Below the pieces are notes generated by a model. It was not told the origin of the DNA and did no database searches. It saw only the letters and a program-made list of their open reading frames with translations. Positions 1-5,269 of a stretch of DNA of 5,629 nucleotides are shown here, one piece after another; the stretch's first letter is position 1, and every line of letters starts with the position of its first letter. Source of the stretch: Chloroflexota bacterium (GTDB lineage: Bacteria > Chloroflexota > Limnocylindria > QHBO01). A program made the translations under genes and the position numbers. The stretch is taken from positions 1-5,629 of the forward strand of contig JAGXHP010000081.1 of the NCBI GenBank assembly GCA_024636135.1. Reading direction: 5' to 3'.

Positions 1-129
1 CAGCAGGACGAGCCGATCCCCCGCCCGCAGCCGAAGCACCGTTCGAACCTGCCGCTCGATCGAGGCGGGCACGGGGAATCGTGCCCCACGCACGGCATCC
101 GGCTCGACGAAGAAGCGGTGAAGCGTCAC
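1..129 (-). CDS. rsmE: 16S rRNA (uracil-1498-N3)-methyltransferase RsmE, N-terminal part
   Basis: Only the first 43 codons are inside the window; the gene continues past the left edge. Reading leftward from GTG at 129-127 gives VTLHRFFVEPDAV, then a stretch ending in VRTVLRLRAGDRLVLL. The opening HRFFV and the VLRLRxGD block are the hallmark of the RsmE N-terminal PUA-like RNA-binding domain. The SPOUT catalytic domain lies outside. Family knowledge: RsmE methylates N3 of U1498 in the 30S decoding region, in the cytoplasm, using SAM. The GTG start overlaps the prmA stop as GTGA (4 nt shared), and no Shine-Dalgarno is visible, so translation is probably coupled to prmA. The order dnaJ-prmA-rsmE matches the known dnaJ-yqeT-yqeU order of Bacillus. 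Identification is confident despite the short fragment because motif, start and neighbourhood agree. Confidence 0.9.
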   Translation of the reverse strand, partial: MTLHRFFVEPDAVRGARFPVPASIERQVRTVLRLRAGDRLVLL

Positions 130-1034
130 GCGGCGTGGACCAGCCGCAGGCTCACCCACTCGCCGTCGTCGCGACGCGCTGCGACGACCAGGCCGGCACC
201 TGCCATGGCCGCCATCACCTCGTCGGCGCGCGGTTCGATGATCCCGCTCGCCAGCAACGTCCCGTTGGGGGCCAGGCTGCGCGCGAGCGGCGGGGCGAGC
301 TCGACCAGGACCGCCGCGACCAGGTTGGCCAGGACGAGCGGGTAACTTCGATCGCCGGCCGCGAGCGTGCCAAGCCGCGTCTCGATGCTCGCGCCGATGT
401 CATTGCGCGCAGCGTTCGCCCGTGTCGCCTCGACGGCCAGTGGGTCGGTGTCGATCGCCATCACGCGCCGCGCGCCCAGCCTCACGGCGGCCAGCGAGAG
501 CACCCCGGAGCCGCAGCCCACGTCGAGGACCGCGTCGGGCATCGGCTGAACCTCCTGCAGCATCGCGAGACAGCCGCGAGTCGTCGGATGCAGCCCGGTT
601 CCGAAAGCCATGCCGGGGTCGAGCACGATGACCACGTCCCCGTTGCGCCGCGGCTCCGGCGGAGCCCACGAGGGCGCGATGACCACACGCCCGATGCGCT
701 GGGTAACGTAGTGCTCCTTCCACGCCTCGGTCCAGGCAGCGTCATCCACGGAGCGGACCTGCAGCGTGCCGAGGGGACGCAGGGCGAAGGCCTGGAGGTG
801 CCACAGCGCTCGCTCCGTCGCCTCGATGGCGGCCGTGGACGCGGCGTCATCCGCCAGGTGGGCGGTCACGACGAAGGGGGCGGCGGGATCGGGGCGCGCG
901 GCGAGCTCGTCGTCGGGGTCGCGCTCGAGCCGGGTCGGGTGGACCGCGGTGCCCTCCGCGACGCGGCCAAGAATCTCGGACACCGACTCGATGGCCTCGA
1001 CGTCGGTCTCGATGCTGAGCTCGAGCCAGCGCAT
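126..1034 (-). CDS. prmA: Ribosomal protein L11 methyltransferase PrmA
   Basis: 302 residues, normal for the family (about 290-310). PrmA trimethylates ribosomal protein L11 using SAM, in the cytoplasm. The N-terminal substrate-recognition domain starts with MRWLELSIETDVEAIESVS, the usual PrmA opening, and includes WTEAWKEHY near residues 101-109. The linker carries the family signature DPGMAFGTGLHPTT (139-152). The class I methyltransferase fold follows, with SAM motif I VLDVGCGSGVLSLAA (169-183), an acidic motif II AIDTDPLAVEAT (193-204), and the motif IV region LVLANLVAAVLVELAPPL (233-250), where ANL stands in for the common ANI. The ATG lies 8 nt after the dnaJ stop with no Shine-Dalgarno, and the stop overlaps the rsmE GTG, so the gene sits inside a tight dnaJ-prmA-rsmE unit and probably follows the dnaJ promoter and CIRCE. 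No missing key residue or frameshift is seen. Confidence 0.96.
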   Translation of the reverse strand: MRWLELSIETDVEAIESVSEILGRVAEGTAVHPTRLERDPDDELAARPDPAAPFVVTAHLADDAASTAAIEATERALWHLQAFALRPLGTLQVRSVDDAAWTEAWKEHYVTQRIGRVVIAPSWAPPEPRRNGDVVIVLDPGMAFGTGLHPTTRGCLAMLQEVQPMPDAVLDVGCGSGVLSLAAVRLGARRVMAIDTDPLAVEATRANAARNDIGASIETRLGTLAAGDRSYPLVLANLVAAVLVELAPPLARSLAPNGTLLASGIIEPRADEVMAAMAGAGLVVAARRDDGEWVSLRLVHAA

Positions 1035-1042
1035 CGGCGAGG

Positions 1043-2170
1043 TCAGCCGAAGACGTCGCGCAACCGGTCGAGAAGCGACGGGCCGCCCTTGGGCATGACA
1101 GCCGGCGCGCCGATCTCGGCGAGCTCCTCGAGCAGCTCGCGCTCGCGCTTGCCGACTTTCGGCGGGACCACGACACGGACGATGACGTGCTGGTCGCCGC
1201 GGCCGGCGCCGCGCAGCCGCGGGACGCCCTTGCCGCGCATCCGAATCTCGGTCCCTGACTGCGACCCTGCGGGAACCTCAACCTCCTCGCTGCCCTCGAC
1301 CGTCGGCACGCTGACCGTGGCGCCGAGCGCCGCCTGGGGAAATGTCACGGGAAGCTCGTGGTAGAGCTCGGTGCCGCGGCGCGCGAGCTCCGGGTGCTCT
1401 CGAACGCCGACCGCTACGTACAGGTCGCCGTTCGGGCCGCCTCGCGGACCGGACTCGCCCTCACCCTCCAGCGCGATCCGCTGGCCGTCGTCGATGCCCG
1501 CAGGAATGCTGACGGCCACCGTCCGCTCTTCGCGGGTCCGCCCATCGCCGTTGCAGATGCCGCACGGCGTCGTGATCACGGTGCCCTCGCCCCGGCAGCG
1601 AGGACAGGCCACGATGTTCACCATCTGTCCCAGGATCGTCTGGGCAACCCGACGCTTCTCGCCACTGCCTCCGCACTCGGGGCACGTCTCGGGTTCGGTC
1701 CCGGGCTCTCCCCCGACGCCCTCGCAGCGCGAGCAGGTCACGAGCGTCGGGAACGTGATCTCCTTGGTCACGCCGAACACCGCCTCCGCGAATTCGATCG
1801 TCAGGTCGTAACGCAGGTCGGCGCCCGCCACGACGCGGGTTCTCCGACGAGTCCCCGCAGGGGCGCCGCCGAAGAAGGCATCGAAGATGTCACCGAACGG
1901 CCCGAATCCGCCGCCGAAGCCCTCGAACCCGCCGGCGGCGGCTCCCTCGACCCCGGCATGGCCGAACATGTCGTACGCCGATCGGCGTTGCCGATCGGAC
2001 AGCACGCGATAGGCCTCGTTCAGCTCCTTGAATCGCTGCTCGGCCCCGTCGTTGCGGTCGACGTCGGGATGATGCTGCTGGGCGAGGCGGCGAAAGGCAC
2101 GCTTGATCTCGCCCTCGTCGGCATCACGCTGGACGCCGAGCACCTCGTAGTAGTCACGCTTCACGGCCAT
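1043..2170 (-). CDS. dnaJ: Molecular chaperone DnaJ (Hsp40, type I)
   Basis: 375 residues from ATG at 2170, the usual DnaJ length. DnaJ delivers unfolded clients to DnaK and stimulates its ATPase in the cytoplasm. Domains in order: J domain (about 5-70), opening KRDYYEVLGV with HPD at 34-36; Gly/Phe-rich linker (about 75-105, including GFEGFGGGFGPFGDIFDAFFGG); zinc-finger domain with four CxxCxGxG repeats at C146/C149, C163/C166, C189/C192 and C203/C206; two C-terminal beta domains (about 212-340); and a C-terminal dimerisation tail. All eight zinc cysteines and HPD are present, so it should be functional. In-frame starts at 2197 and 2185 also exist, but they lie in or beside the operator and add non-homologous residues; MAVKRDYYEVLGV fits the family exactly. 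The gene leads a unit with prmA and rsmE. A TATGAT box and a CIRCE operator precede it, implying HrcA control. dnaK is collinear but about 3.1 kb upstream. Confidence 0.97.
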   Translation of the reverse strand: MAVKRDYYEVLGVQRDADEGEIKRAFRRLAQQHHPDVDRNDGAEQRFKELNEAYRVLSDRQRRSAYDMFGHAGVEGAAAGGFEGFGGGFGPFGDIFDAFFGGAPAGTRRRTRVVAGADLRYDLTIEFAEAVFGVTKEITFPTLVTCSRCEGVGGEPGTEPETCPECGGSGEKRRVAQTILGQMVNIVACPRCRGEGTVITTPCGICNGDGRTREERTVAVSIPAGIDDGQRIALEGEGESGPRGGPNGDLYVAVGVREHPELARRGTELYHELPVTFPQAALGATVSVPTVEGSEEVEVPAGSQSGTEIRMRGKGVPRLRGAGRGDQHVIVRVVVPPKVGKRERELLEELAEIGAPAVMPKGGPSLLDRLRDVFG

Positions 2171-2180
2171 GGCGGGGCCG

Positions 2181-2186
2181 ATCATA
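2181..2186 (-). promoter_or_regulatory. Putative -10 box of the dnaJ promoter
   Basis: On the minus strand the sequence reads TATGAT, one mismatch from TATAAT, with its last T followed by 10 nt (CGGCCCCGCC) and then the dnaJ ATG. Initiation 6-8 nt after the box would leave a leader of only about 2-5 nt. No Shine-Dalgarno is present. No good -35 hexamer is seen at 16-18 nt; that region falls inside the CIRCE operator, so HrcA binding would block polymerase directly. Inference from sequence only. Confidence 0.55.
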
Positions 2187-2190
2187 CCAA

Positions 2191-2217
2191 TTGGCACTCA
2201 AATGAAGCGAGTGCCAA
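2191..2217. promoter_or_regulatory. CIRCE operator (HrcA binding site)
   Basis: A perfect 9-bp inverted repeat, TTGGCACTC, a 9-nt spacer, then GAGTGCCAA. The CIRCE consensus is TTAGCACTC-N9-GAGTGCTAA. The site differs by one base per arm, and the two changes are complementary, so symmetry is fully preserved. CIRCE is bound by the repressor HrcA, which releases during heat shock. The right-hand end in dnaJ orientation lies 20 nt before the dnaJ ATG and abuts the TATGAT box, an ideal position to repress dnaJ. It also lies upstream of the divergent ycaQ gene, but about 47 nt before that gene's start, so an effect there is uncertain. hrcA is not in this window. Confidence 0.93.
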
Positions 2218-2252
2218 GCCGATGGGCCCGGAAACGCGAGGCCTCACGCCGC

Positions 2253-2258
2253 TACGAT
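2253..2258 (+). promoter_or_regulatory. Putative -10 box for a leaderless ycaQ transcript
   Basis: TACGAT fits the TANNNT -10 pattern and is followed by exactly 6 nt (CCCCGC) and then the ATG at 2265. That spacing places the transcription start on the A of the start codon. No Shine-Dalgarno lies upstream, which agrees with a leaderless message. No clear -35 hexamer is visible at 17-18 nt. Confidence 0.5.
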
Positions 2259-2264
2259 CCCCGC

Positions 2265-3515
2265 ATGGATCCCCTCGCGGTCTCGGCGGACCACGCGCGC
2301 CGATTCCTCGTCATGCGCCACCTGTTGGGCCCGCCGCGCGCGCTGCCGGCCGAGCCCGCCAGCGTCATGGCCGTCATCGATCGGCTGGGCCTGCTTCAGT
2401 TCGATCCGCTCGAGGTGCCCGGCGCCCGCAACCACGACCTCGTTCTCCACGCGCGGATCGACGGTTACCAGCGCGCGTGGTGCGAGGAGTATCTCTACGG
2501 ACCCGATCGGCGCCTCATCGAGCTCTACAACAAGAGCCTCAACATCGTCCCCATCGACGAGCTCCCCCACTACCGGGTGACGTGGGATCGCAATCGACCG
2601 GAAGTCGAGGCCGGGATCCTGGCCGAGCAGGCGGACGTGGCGACCGCCGTCCTTGCGCGTCTTGAAGCCGATGGGCCACTGTCGACCGCGGCCTTTGCCG
2701 AGCACGCTCACGCGGTGGACTGGTGGTGGGCGCCGACCCGAGCGAGCCGGGCGGTGATGGAGGCGCTCTTCGTCGCGGGACGCATCGGCATCTCGCGGCG
2801 CGACGGCAACCGGCGCTATTACGACCTCATCGAGCGGATCGTACCCGGCGACATCCTCGACCGAGCGGAGTCCGACGAGGATGGGATGACCCACCGGCTC
2901 CTCAGCCGCTTCCGCGCCACCGGGATGACGAAGCCCGCCGGAACCCAGGCGGAAGTGATGTACAGCGCGGGCTCGCACGCCGAGCGGATCGATCGGACCG
3001 CGAGGCTCGTCGAGCGCGGCCTGCTCGCGCCCATTGAAGTGGAGGGCCTCAAGGGCACCCGGTACGTGATGGCCGACGAGCTGCCGATGCTGAAGTCGGC
3101 GGCCGACCCGGCCAGCCTTCCCGATCCGGCGGTCTCCTTTCTGGCCCCGCTCGATCCCATCCTGTGGGATCGGCGGCTGCTCCGGGAGCTCTGGGACTTC
3201 GACTACCTGTGGGAGGTCTATGTCCCGGAGAAGAAGCGGCGCTGGGGCTACTACGTGCTTCCCATCCTGTTCGGGAGTCGGATCGTGGGCCGCATCGAGC
3301 CTCGCATCGACCGCACGGCGGGCGTCCTCCGCATCCTCGGCATCTGGTTCGAGGCATCCTTCGCGCCGATGGAGTCCGAGGGATTCATCCCCGCGCTGGC
3401 CGATGCCATCGAGGCGTATCGCGCCTTCACCGGAGCGACGCGGGTCAGTTGGTCACGGACGCGGTCCGCGCGTGAGGTCGCGGCCGCGCTGCGACGAGAG
3501 CGCCCGCGCTCCTGA
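2265..3515 (+). CDS. ycaQ: Winged-helix DNA glycosylase, YcaQ/AlkX family (HTH_42)
   Basis: 416 residues, close to E. coli YcaQ (about 410). Family knowledge: HTH_42 proteins such as AlkZ and YcaQ/AlkX are tandem winged-helix glycosylases that excise bulky or crosslinked N7-alkylguanine; AlkX unhooks interstrand crosslinks. Here the N-terminal block LGLLQFDPLEVPGARNHDLV (41-60) carries Q45-F46-D47, the Q-x-D catalytic signature of the AlkX branch rather than the Q-x-Q of AlkZ. Then come a helical region with SLNIVPIDELPHYR (91-104), a winged-helix part with RRDGNRRYYDL (178-188), and a conserved C-terminal block with FLAPLDPILWDRR (292-304), YVPEKKRRWGYYVLPILF (319-336) and IVGRIEPRIDR (340-350). 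Family members share these blocks. The start at 2265 is chosen because homology begins there and TACGAT lies 6 nt before it; an in-frame ATG at 2169 would read across the CIRCE. It is convergent with xth, leaving a 20-bp gap. The exact substrate is inferred. Confidence 0.88.
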   Translation: MDPLAVSADHARRFLVMRHLLGPPRALPAEPASVMAVIDRLGLLQFDPLEVPGARNHDLVLHARIDGYQRAWCEEYLYGPDRRLIELYNKSLNIVPIDELPHYRVTWDRNRPEVEAGILAEQADVATAVLARLEADGPLSTAAFAEHAHAVDWWWAPTRASRAVMEALFVAGRIGISRRDGNRRYYDLIERIVPGDILDRAESDEDGMTHRLLSRFRATGMTKPAGTQAEVMYSAGSHAERIDRTARLVERGLLAPIEVEGLKGTRYVMADELPMLKSAADPASLPDPAVSFLAPLDPILWDRRLLRELWDFDYLWEVYVPEKKRRWGYYVLPILFGSRIVGRIEPRIDRTAGVLRILGIWFEASFAPMESEGFIPALADAIEAYRAFTGATRVSWSRTRSAREVAAALRRERPRS

Positions 3516-3535
3516 CGCCAGCAGGTCCTGCCCAA

Positions 3536-4327
3536 TCAGGCCCTGTCCGCGAAGTCGACGACGATCGGTGCGTGGTCGGAGGGGATGCCGGGGTAGGTCG
3601 ACGGCTTCCGCGCGTCGCGGTCCCGCTCGGCGGCAGTGGCGCGGGCGGCCAGCGGCTGGCTGGCGTAGACGTGGTCGATCCGCATGCCGAAGTTCTTGTG
3701 GAAGTGGCCGGCGCGGTAGTCCCACCAGCTGAAGAAGCCGGGCTCGGGATGGAACCGGCGCACGACGTCGACCATCCCCCAATTCCGAAGTTTCGCCACG
3801 GCGGCACGTTCCCGCGGGGAGACGTGGGTTGCACCGTGGACCGCGCTCGCGTCCCAGACGTCCTCGTCCTCGGGGGCGACGTTGTAGTCACCGCATACCG
3901 CGAGGTCGACCGAGGGCTCGTGGCCGTTCACCCACGCCGCGAGCCGCGCGAGCCACTCGAGCTTTTCGAGGTAGAACTCGGAGTCGACGACCCGCCCGTT
4001 CGGCACGTAGATGCTCGCAACGCGGACGGAGCCGCACGTCGCGGCGATGAAGCGACCGCCGTCGTCGGTCCAGTCGTCGCGGACCGGCAGACCGGCCACG
4101 ACGTCCTTGATCCCGACGCGCGAGACGATGGCCACGCCGTTCCAGCGACCCGATCCGTGGTGCGCTACTTCATAGCCGAGTGCACGAAGGTCGAGCATTG
4201 GTACCTGCGCATCGGAGAGCTTCGTCTCCTGCAGGCACAGGACGTCCGGCTGATGTCGTTCGGTCCACGCCAGGACCCGGTCCAGTCGGGCCTTCAGGGA
4301 GTTCACGTTCCAGGTGGCAAGGCGCAT
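3536..4327 (-). CDS. xthA: Exodeoxyribonuclease III / AP endonuclease (Xth)
   Basis: 263 residues, typical of ExoIII (about 255-270). The enzyme cuts 5' of abasic sites and degrades 3' ends of duplex DNA in base-excision repair, using Mg2+. Sequence evidence along the EEP nuclease fold: MRLATWNVNSLKARLDRVL with metal and active-site N7; CLQETK with E34; RWNGVAIVSR (61-70); SIYVPNG with Y107; CGDYNVAP with D147 and N149; FSWWDYRAGHFHKNFGMRIDHV (split: FSWWDYRAG 199-207, MRIDHV 215-220 with D218); and the final SDHAPIVVDF with D251 and H252. All catalytic residues are present. The ATG opens directly at the conserved MRLATWN, so the start is secure. A TAGGCT box 6 nt upstream and lack of a Shine-Dalgarno suggest a leaderless transcript. 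Its neighbour ycaQ encodes a glycosylase that would create the abasic sites this enzyme processes, although the two are transcribed convergently. Confidence 0.96.
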   Translation of the reverse strand: MRLATWNVNSLKARLDRVLAWTERHQPDVLCLQETKLSDAQVPMLDLRALGYEVAHHGSGRWNGVAIVSRVGIKDVVAGLPVRDDWTDDGGRFIAATCGSVRVASIYVPNGRVVDSEFYLEKLEWLARLAAWVNGHEPSVDLAVCGDYNVAPEDEDVWDASAVHGATHVSPRERAAVAKLRNWGMVDVVRRFHPEPGFFSWWDYRAGHFHKNFGMRIDHVYASQPLAARATAAERDRDARKPSTYPGIPSDHAPIVVDFADRA

Positions 4328-4333
4328 CGGCAG

Positions 4334-4339
4334 AGCCTA
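4334..4339 (-). promoter_or_regulatory. Putative -10 box for a leaderless xth transcript
   Basis: On the minus strand TAGGCT (TANNNT) is followed by exactly 6 nt (CTGCCG) and the xth ATG, the same geometry as at ycaQ. No Shine-Dalgarno is present in the interval. A -35 hexamer is not recognisable. In GC-rich DNA a TANNNT box is less common than in AT-rich DNA, which adds some weight, but the call rests on position alone. Confidence 0.45.
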
Positions 4340-4367
4340 GCGGAGGATCGGCCTCGACAGCCGCCAA

Positions 4368-4373
4368 TAGACT
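4368..4373 (+). promoter_or_regulatory. Possible -10 box upstream of the DUF4332 gene
   Basis: TAGACT fits TANNNT and lies in the divergent gap between xth and the DUF4332 gene. Initiation about 7 nt downstream would fall at 4380-4381, the first base of the hairpin at 4381-4402, giving a message with a 5'-terminal stem-loop and a leader of about 43 nt. TCGACA at 4354-4359 resembles a -35 box, but its 8-nt spacing is too short to pair with this site. Weak call. Confidence 0.3.
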
Positions 4374-4380
4374 TTCTGCA

Positions 4381-4402
4381 AGCGGGCGAACAAGCGCCCG
4401 CT
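4381..4402 (+). other. 8-bp GC-rich stem-loop in the DUF4332 leader
   Basis: AGCGGGCG, a 6-nt loop AACAAG, then CGCCCGCT: a perfect inverted repeat. It ends 9 nt before the GGAGG site at 4412-4416, so it does not bury the ribosome site. No T-tract follows, so it is not an evident terminator. It may protect the 5' end of the message or bind a dimeric regulator; neither can be told from sequence. Confidence 0.5.
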
Positions 4403-4423
4403 CATCCGAACGGAGGACGCCTG

Positions 4424-4471
4424 GTGAATATCAGTGCCATCGAAGGCATTGGCGGAAAGAATCCGGGGTGA
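4424..4471 (+). pseudogene. N-terminal fragment of the DUF4332 gene, cut off by a frame break
   Basis: GTG at 4424 is preceded by GGAGG (4412-4416) with 7 nt spacing, the best ribosome site in the window besides mscL. It encodes only VNISAIEGIGGKNPG before TGA at 4469-4471. ISAIEGIGGK is the expected start of a DUF4332 first helix-hairpin-helix motif, and the rest of that motif appears in another frame from ESGVTTTEGLL onward. The joint is at about 4456-4459. Family proteins have about six more residues (pattern YAxKLx) between the two halves. The same spacing is seen in the protein's own second motif, VKGVGSQ-YSDLLE-AAGVDSPAEL. A loss of 19 nt would explain both the missing residues and the change of frame. 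The cause may be a real deletion or a sequencing or assembly error. Confidence 0.7.
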
Positions 4472-4806
4472 CGACCACCGAAGGCCTCCTCGCGGCCGGG
4501 GGTTCGCAGTCAGGGCGCGCCAACCTGGCGGCCGCGAGCGGCTTGTCCGAGAAGCGGATTCTCGAGTGGGTGAACCACGCCGACCTCATGCGGGTCAAGG
4601 GCGTCGGGTCACAGTACTCAGACCTTCTCGAAGCGGCGGGTGTGGACTCGCCGGCCGAGCTCGCCCAGCGAAACGCGGGGAACCTCGCCAAGACCTTCGC
4701 CGAGCTCGACATGGCGCGGAACACGGTCCGTCGCGCCCCGAGCGAGAAGGTCGTCGCCGGCTGGATCGCGCACGCCAAGCGACTCTCCAAGGCCGTCCAT
4801 CACTAA
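4468..4806 (+). CDS. DUF4332 domain protein, frame-disrupted at the N-terminus
   Basis: The body of a DUF4332 protein, 112 residues from a GTG at 4468 that overlaps the upstream TGA as GTGA. Residues VTTTEGLLAAGGSQSGR continue into LAAASGLSEKRILEWVNHADL (20-40), then a helix-hairpin-helix-like motif MRVKGVGSQYSDLLEAAGVDSPAELAQRN (split: MRVKGVGSQYSDLL 41-54, EAAGVDSPAELAQRN 55-69) and a helical tail with VRRAPSEKVVAGWIAHAKRL (87-106). This order and the TTxxLLxxGxxxxGR / EWVNxADLxRxKGVG signature are characteristic of DUF4332, a domain of unknown function with HhH-like repeats that hint at nucleic-acid binding. The true start is probably GTG 4424 in another frame. GTG 4468 could serve by re-initiation, giving a protein lacking half of the first motif. 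mscL follows 46 nt later on the same strand and may be co-transcribed. Family call strong; functionality doubtful. Confidence 0.75.
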   Translation: MTTTEGLLAAGGSQSGRANLAAASGLSEKRILEWVNHADLMRVKGVGSQYSDLLEAAGVDSPAELAQRNAGNLAKTFAELDMARNTVRRAPSEKVVAGWIAHAKRLSKAVHH

Positions 4807-4816
4807 GAGGGCCCGA

Positions 4817-4844
4817 CCTCCACGCCCACAGACCCTTCTGGAGG
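4817..4844 (+). promoter_or_regulatory. Possible hairpin covering the mscL ribosome-binding site
   Basis: CCTCCA at 4817-4822 is fully complementary to TGGAGG at 4839-4844, with a 16-nt loop. The right arm contains the mscL Shine-Dalgarno GGAGG (4840-4844), which sits 8 nt before the ATG. The left arm begins 11 nt after the DUF4332 stop, so a ribosome terminating there could cover it and free the site. Six base pairs may arise by chance in GC-rich DNA. Confidence 0.35.
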
Positions 4845-4852
4845 AACGCCCC

Positions 4853-5257
4853 ATGGCTCGCGAATTTCGCGAATTCCTGATGCGCGGCAACGTCGTCGAT
4901 CTCGCCGTGGCCGTCGTCATCGGTGCCGCATTCGGCACCGTCGTCGCATCATTCGTCGCCGACATCCTGACGCCACTGCTCGGGATCATCGGCGTGCCCG
5001 ACTTCTCAACGGCCACCCTCACGGTGGGTGAGGCCGAGGTCCGGTACGGCCTGTTCCTGAACGCCCTGATCGCGTTCGTGCTCGTCGCGGCCGCGATCTT
5101 CTTCTTCGTCGTCAAGCCGATGAACGCGCTGGAGGCGCGGCGCCAGGCGGGGGCCGAGGTCACGCCGACCACCAAGCCGTGCCCGTACTGCGCAAGCGAG
5201 ATCGCGCTGACGGCCACCCGCTGCCCGATGTGCACGAGCGAGCTGCCTGCTGGCTGA
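4853..5257 (+). CDS. mscL: Large-conductance mechanosensitive channel MscL with C-terminal zinc ribbon
   Basis: 134 residues, near the usual 130-150. MscL forms a homopentameric inner-membrane pore that opens under membrane tension and releases solutes during hypo-osmotic shock. MAREFREFLMRGNVVDLAVA (1-20) is the conserved amphipathic N-terminus leading into the pore helix TM1 (about 13-44, ending VADILTPLLG). A short external loop (45-66) follows, then TM2 (about 67-87, LFLNALIAFVLVAAAIFFFV) and the conserved VVKPMN (86-91). Instead of the standard charged C-terminal helix bundle, the tail carries CPYC (110-113) and CPMC (124-127), a Cys4 zinc-ribbon pattern spaced by ten residues, ending SELPAG. 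GGAGG lies 8 nt before the ATG, so this gene is led by a Shine-Dalgarno. Upstream is the DUF4332 gene on the same strand; downstream is a strong hairpin. The ribbon's role is unknown. Confidence 0.95.
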   Translation: MAREFREFLMRGNVVDLAVAVVIGAAFGTVVASFVADILTPLLGIIGVPDFSTATLTVGEAEVRYGLFLNALIAFVLVAAAIFFFVVKPMNALEARRQAGAEVTPTTKPCPYCASEIALTATRCPMCTSELPAG

Positions 5258-5269
5258 CAGCCTGACAAC

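Noticed and set aside
81..1364. Long plus-strand open frame of 427 codons across prmA and the end of dnaJ
   Set aside because: It is antisense to two clearly identified genes; its Arg/Gly/Pro-rich translation matches no family and is the usual product of a GC-rich opposite strand.
2171..2197. Upstream in-frame starts for dnaJ (2197 and 2185)
   Set aside because: They would place the start within the CIRCE or the -10 box and add residues not found in DnaJ proteins.
2169..2264. Upstream in-frame starts for ycaQ (2169, 2202)
   Set aside because: They read through the CIRCE and give an arginine-rich extension with no homology; the leaderless promoter fits 2265.
1358..2665. Plus-strand open frame of 435 codons covering dnaJ antisense and the start of ycaQ
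   Set aside because: It runs antisense through all DnaJ zinc motifs and out of frame through ycaQ; no recognisable protein.
2244..2978. Minus-strand open frame of 244 codons opposite ycaQ
   Set aside because: Shadow of the HTH_42 gene; no motif and no ribosome site.
3516..3535. Terminator between convergent ycaQ and xth
   Set aside because: Only short CAGG/CCTG palindromes without a workable loop are present; no stable stem or T-run.
3572..4471. Plus-strand open frame of 299 codons antisense to xth
   Set aside because: Only its last 15 codons (from GTG 4424) are meaningful, as the DUF4332 N-terminus; the rest mirrors exonuclease III.
4450..4471. Programmed -1 frameshift on A-AAG joining the two DUF4332 frames
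   Set aside because: A -1 slip would restore the frame but not the six missing residues of the HhH motif, and no full slippery heptamer or downstream pseudoknot is evident. A deletion or sequence error explains both.
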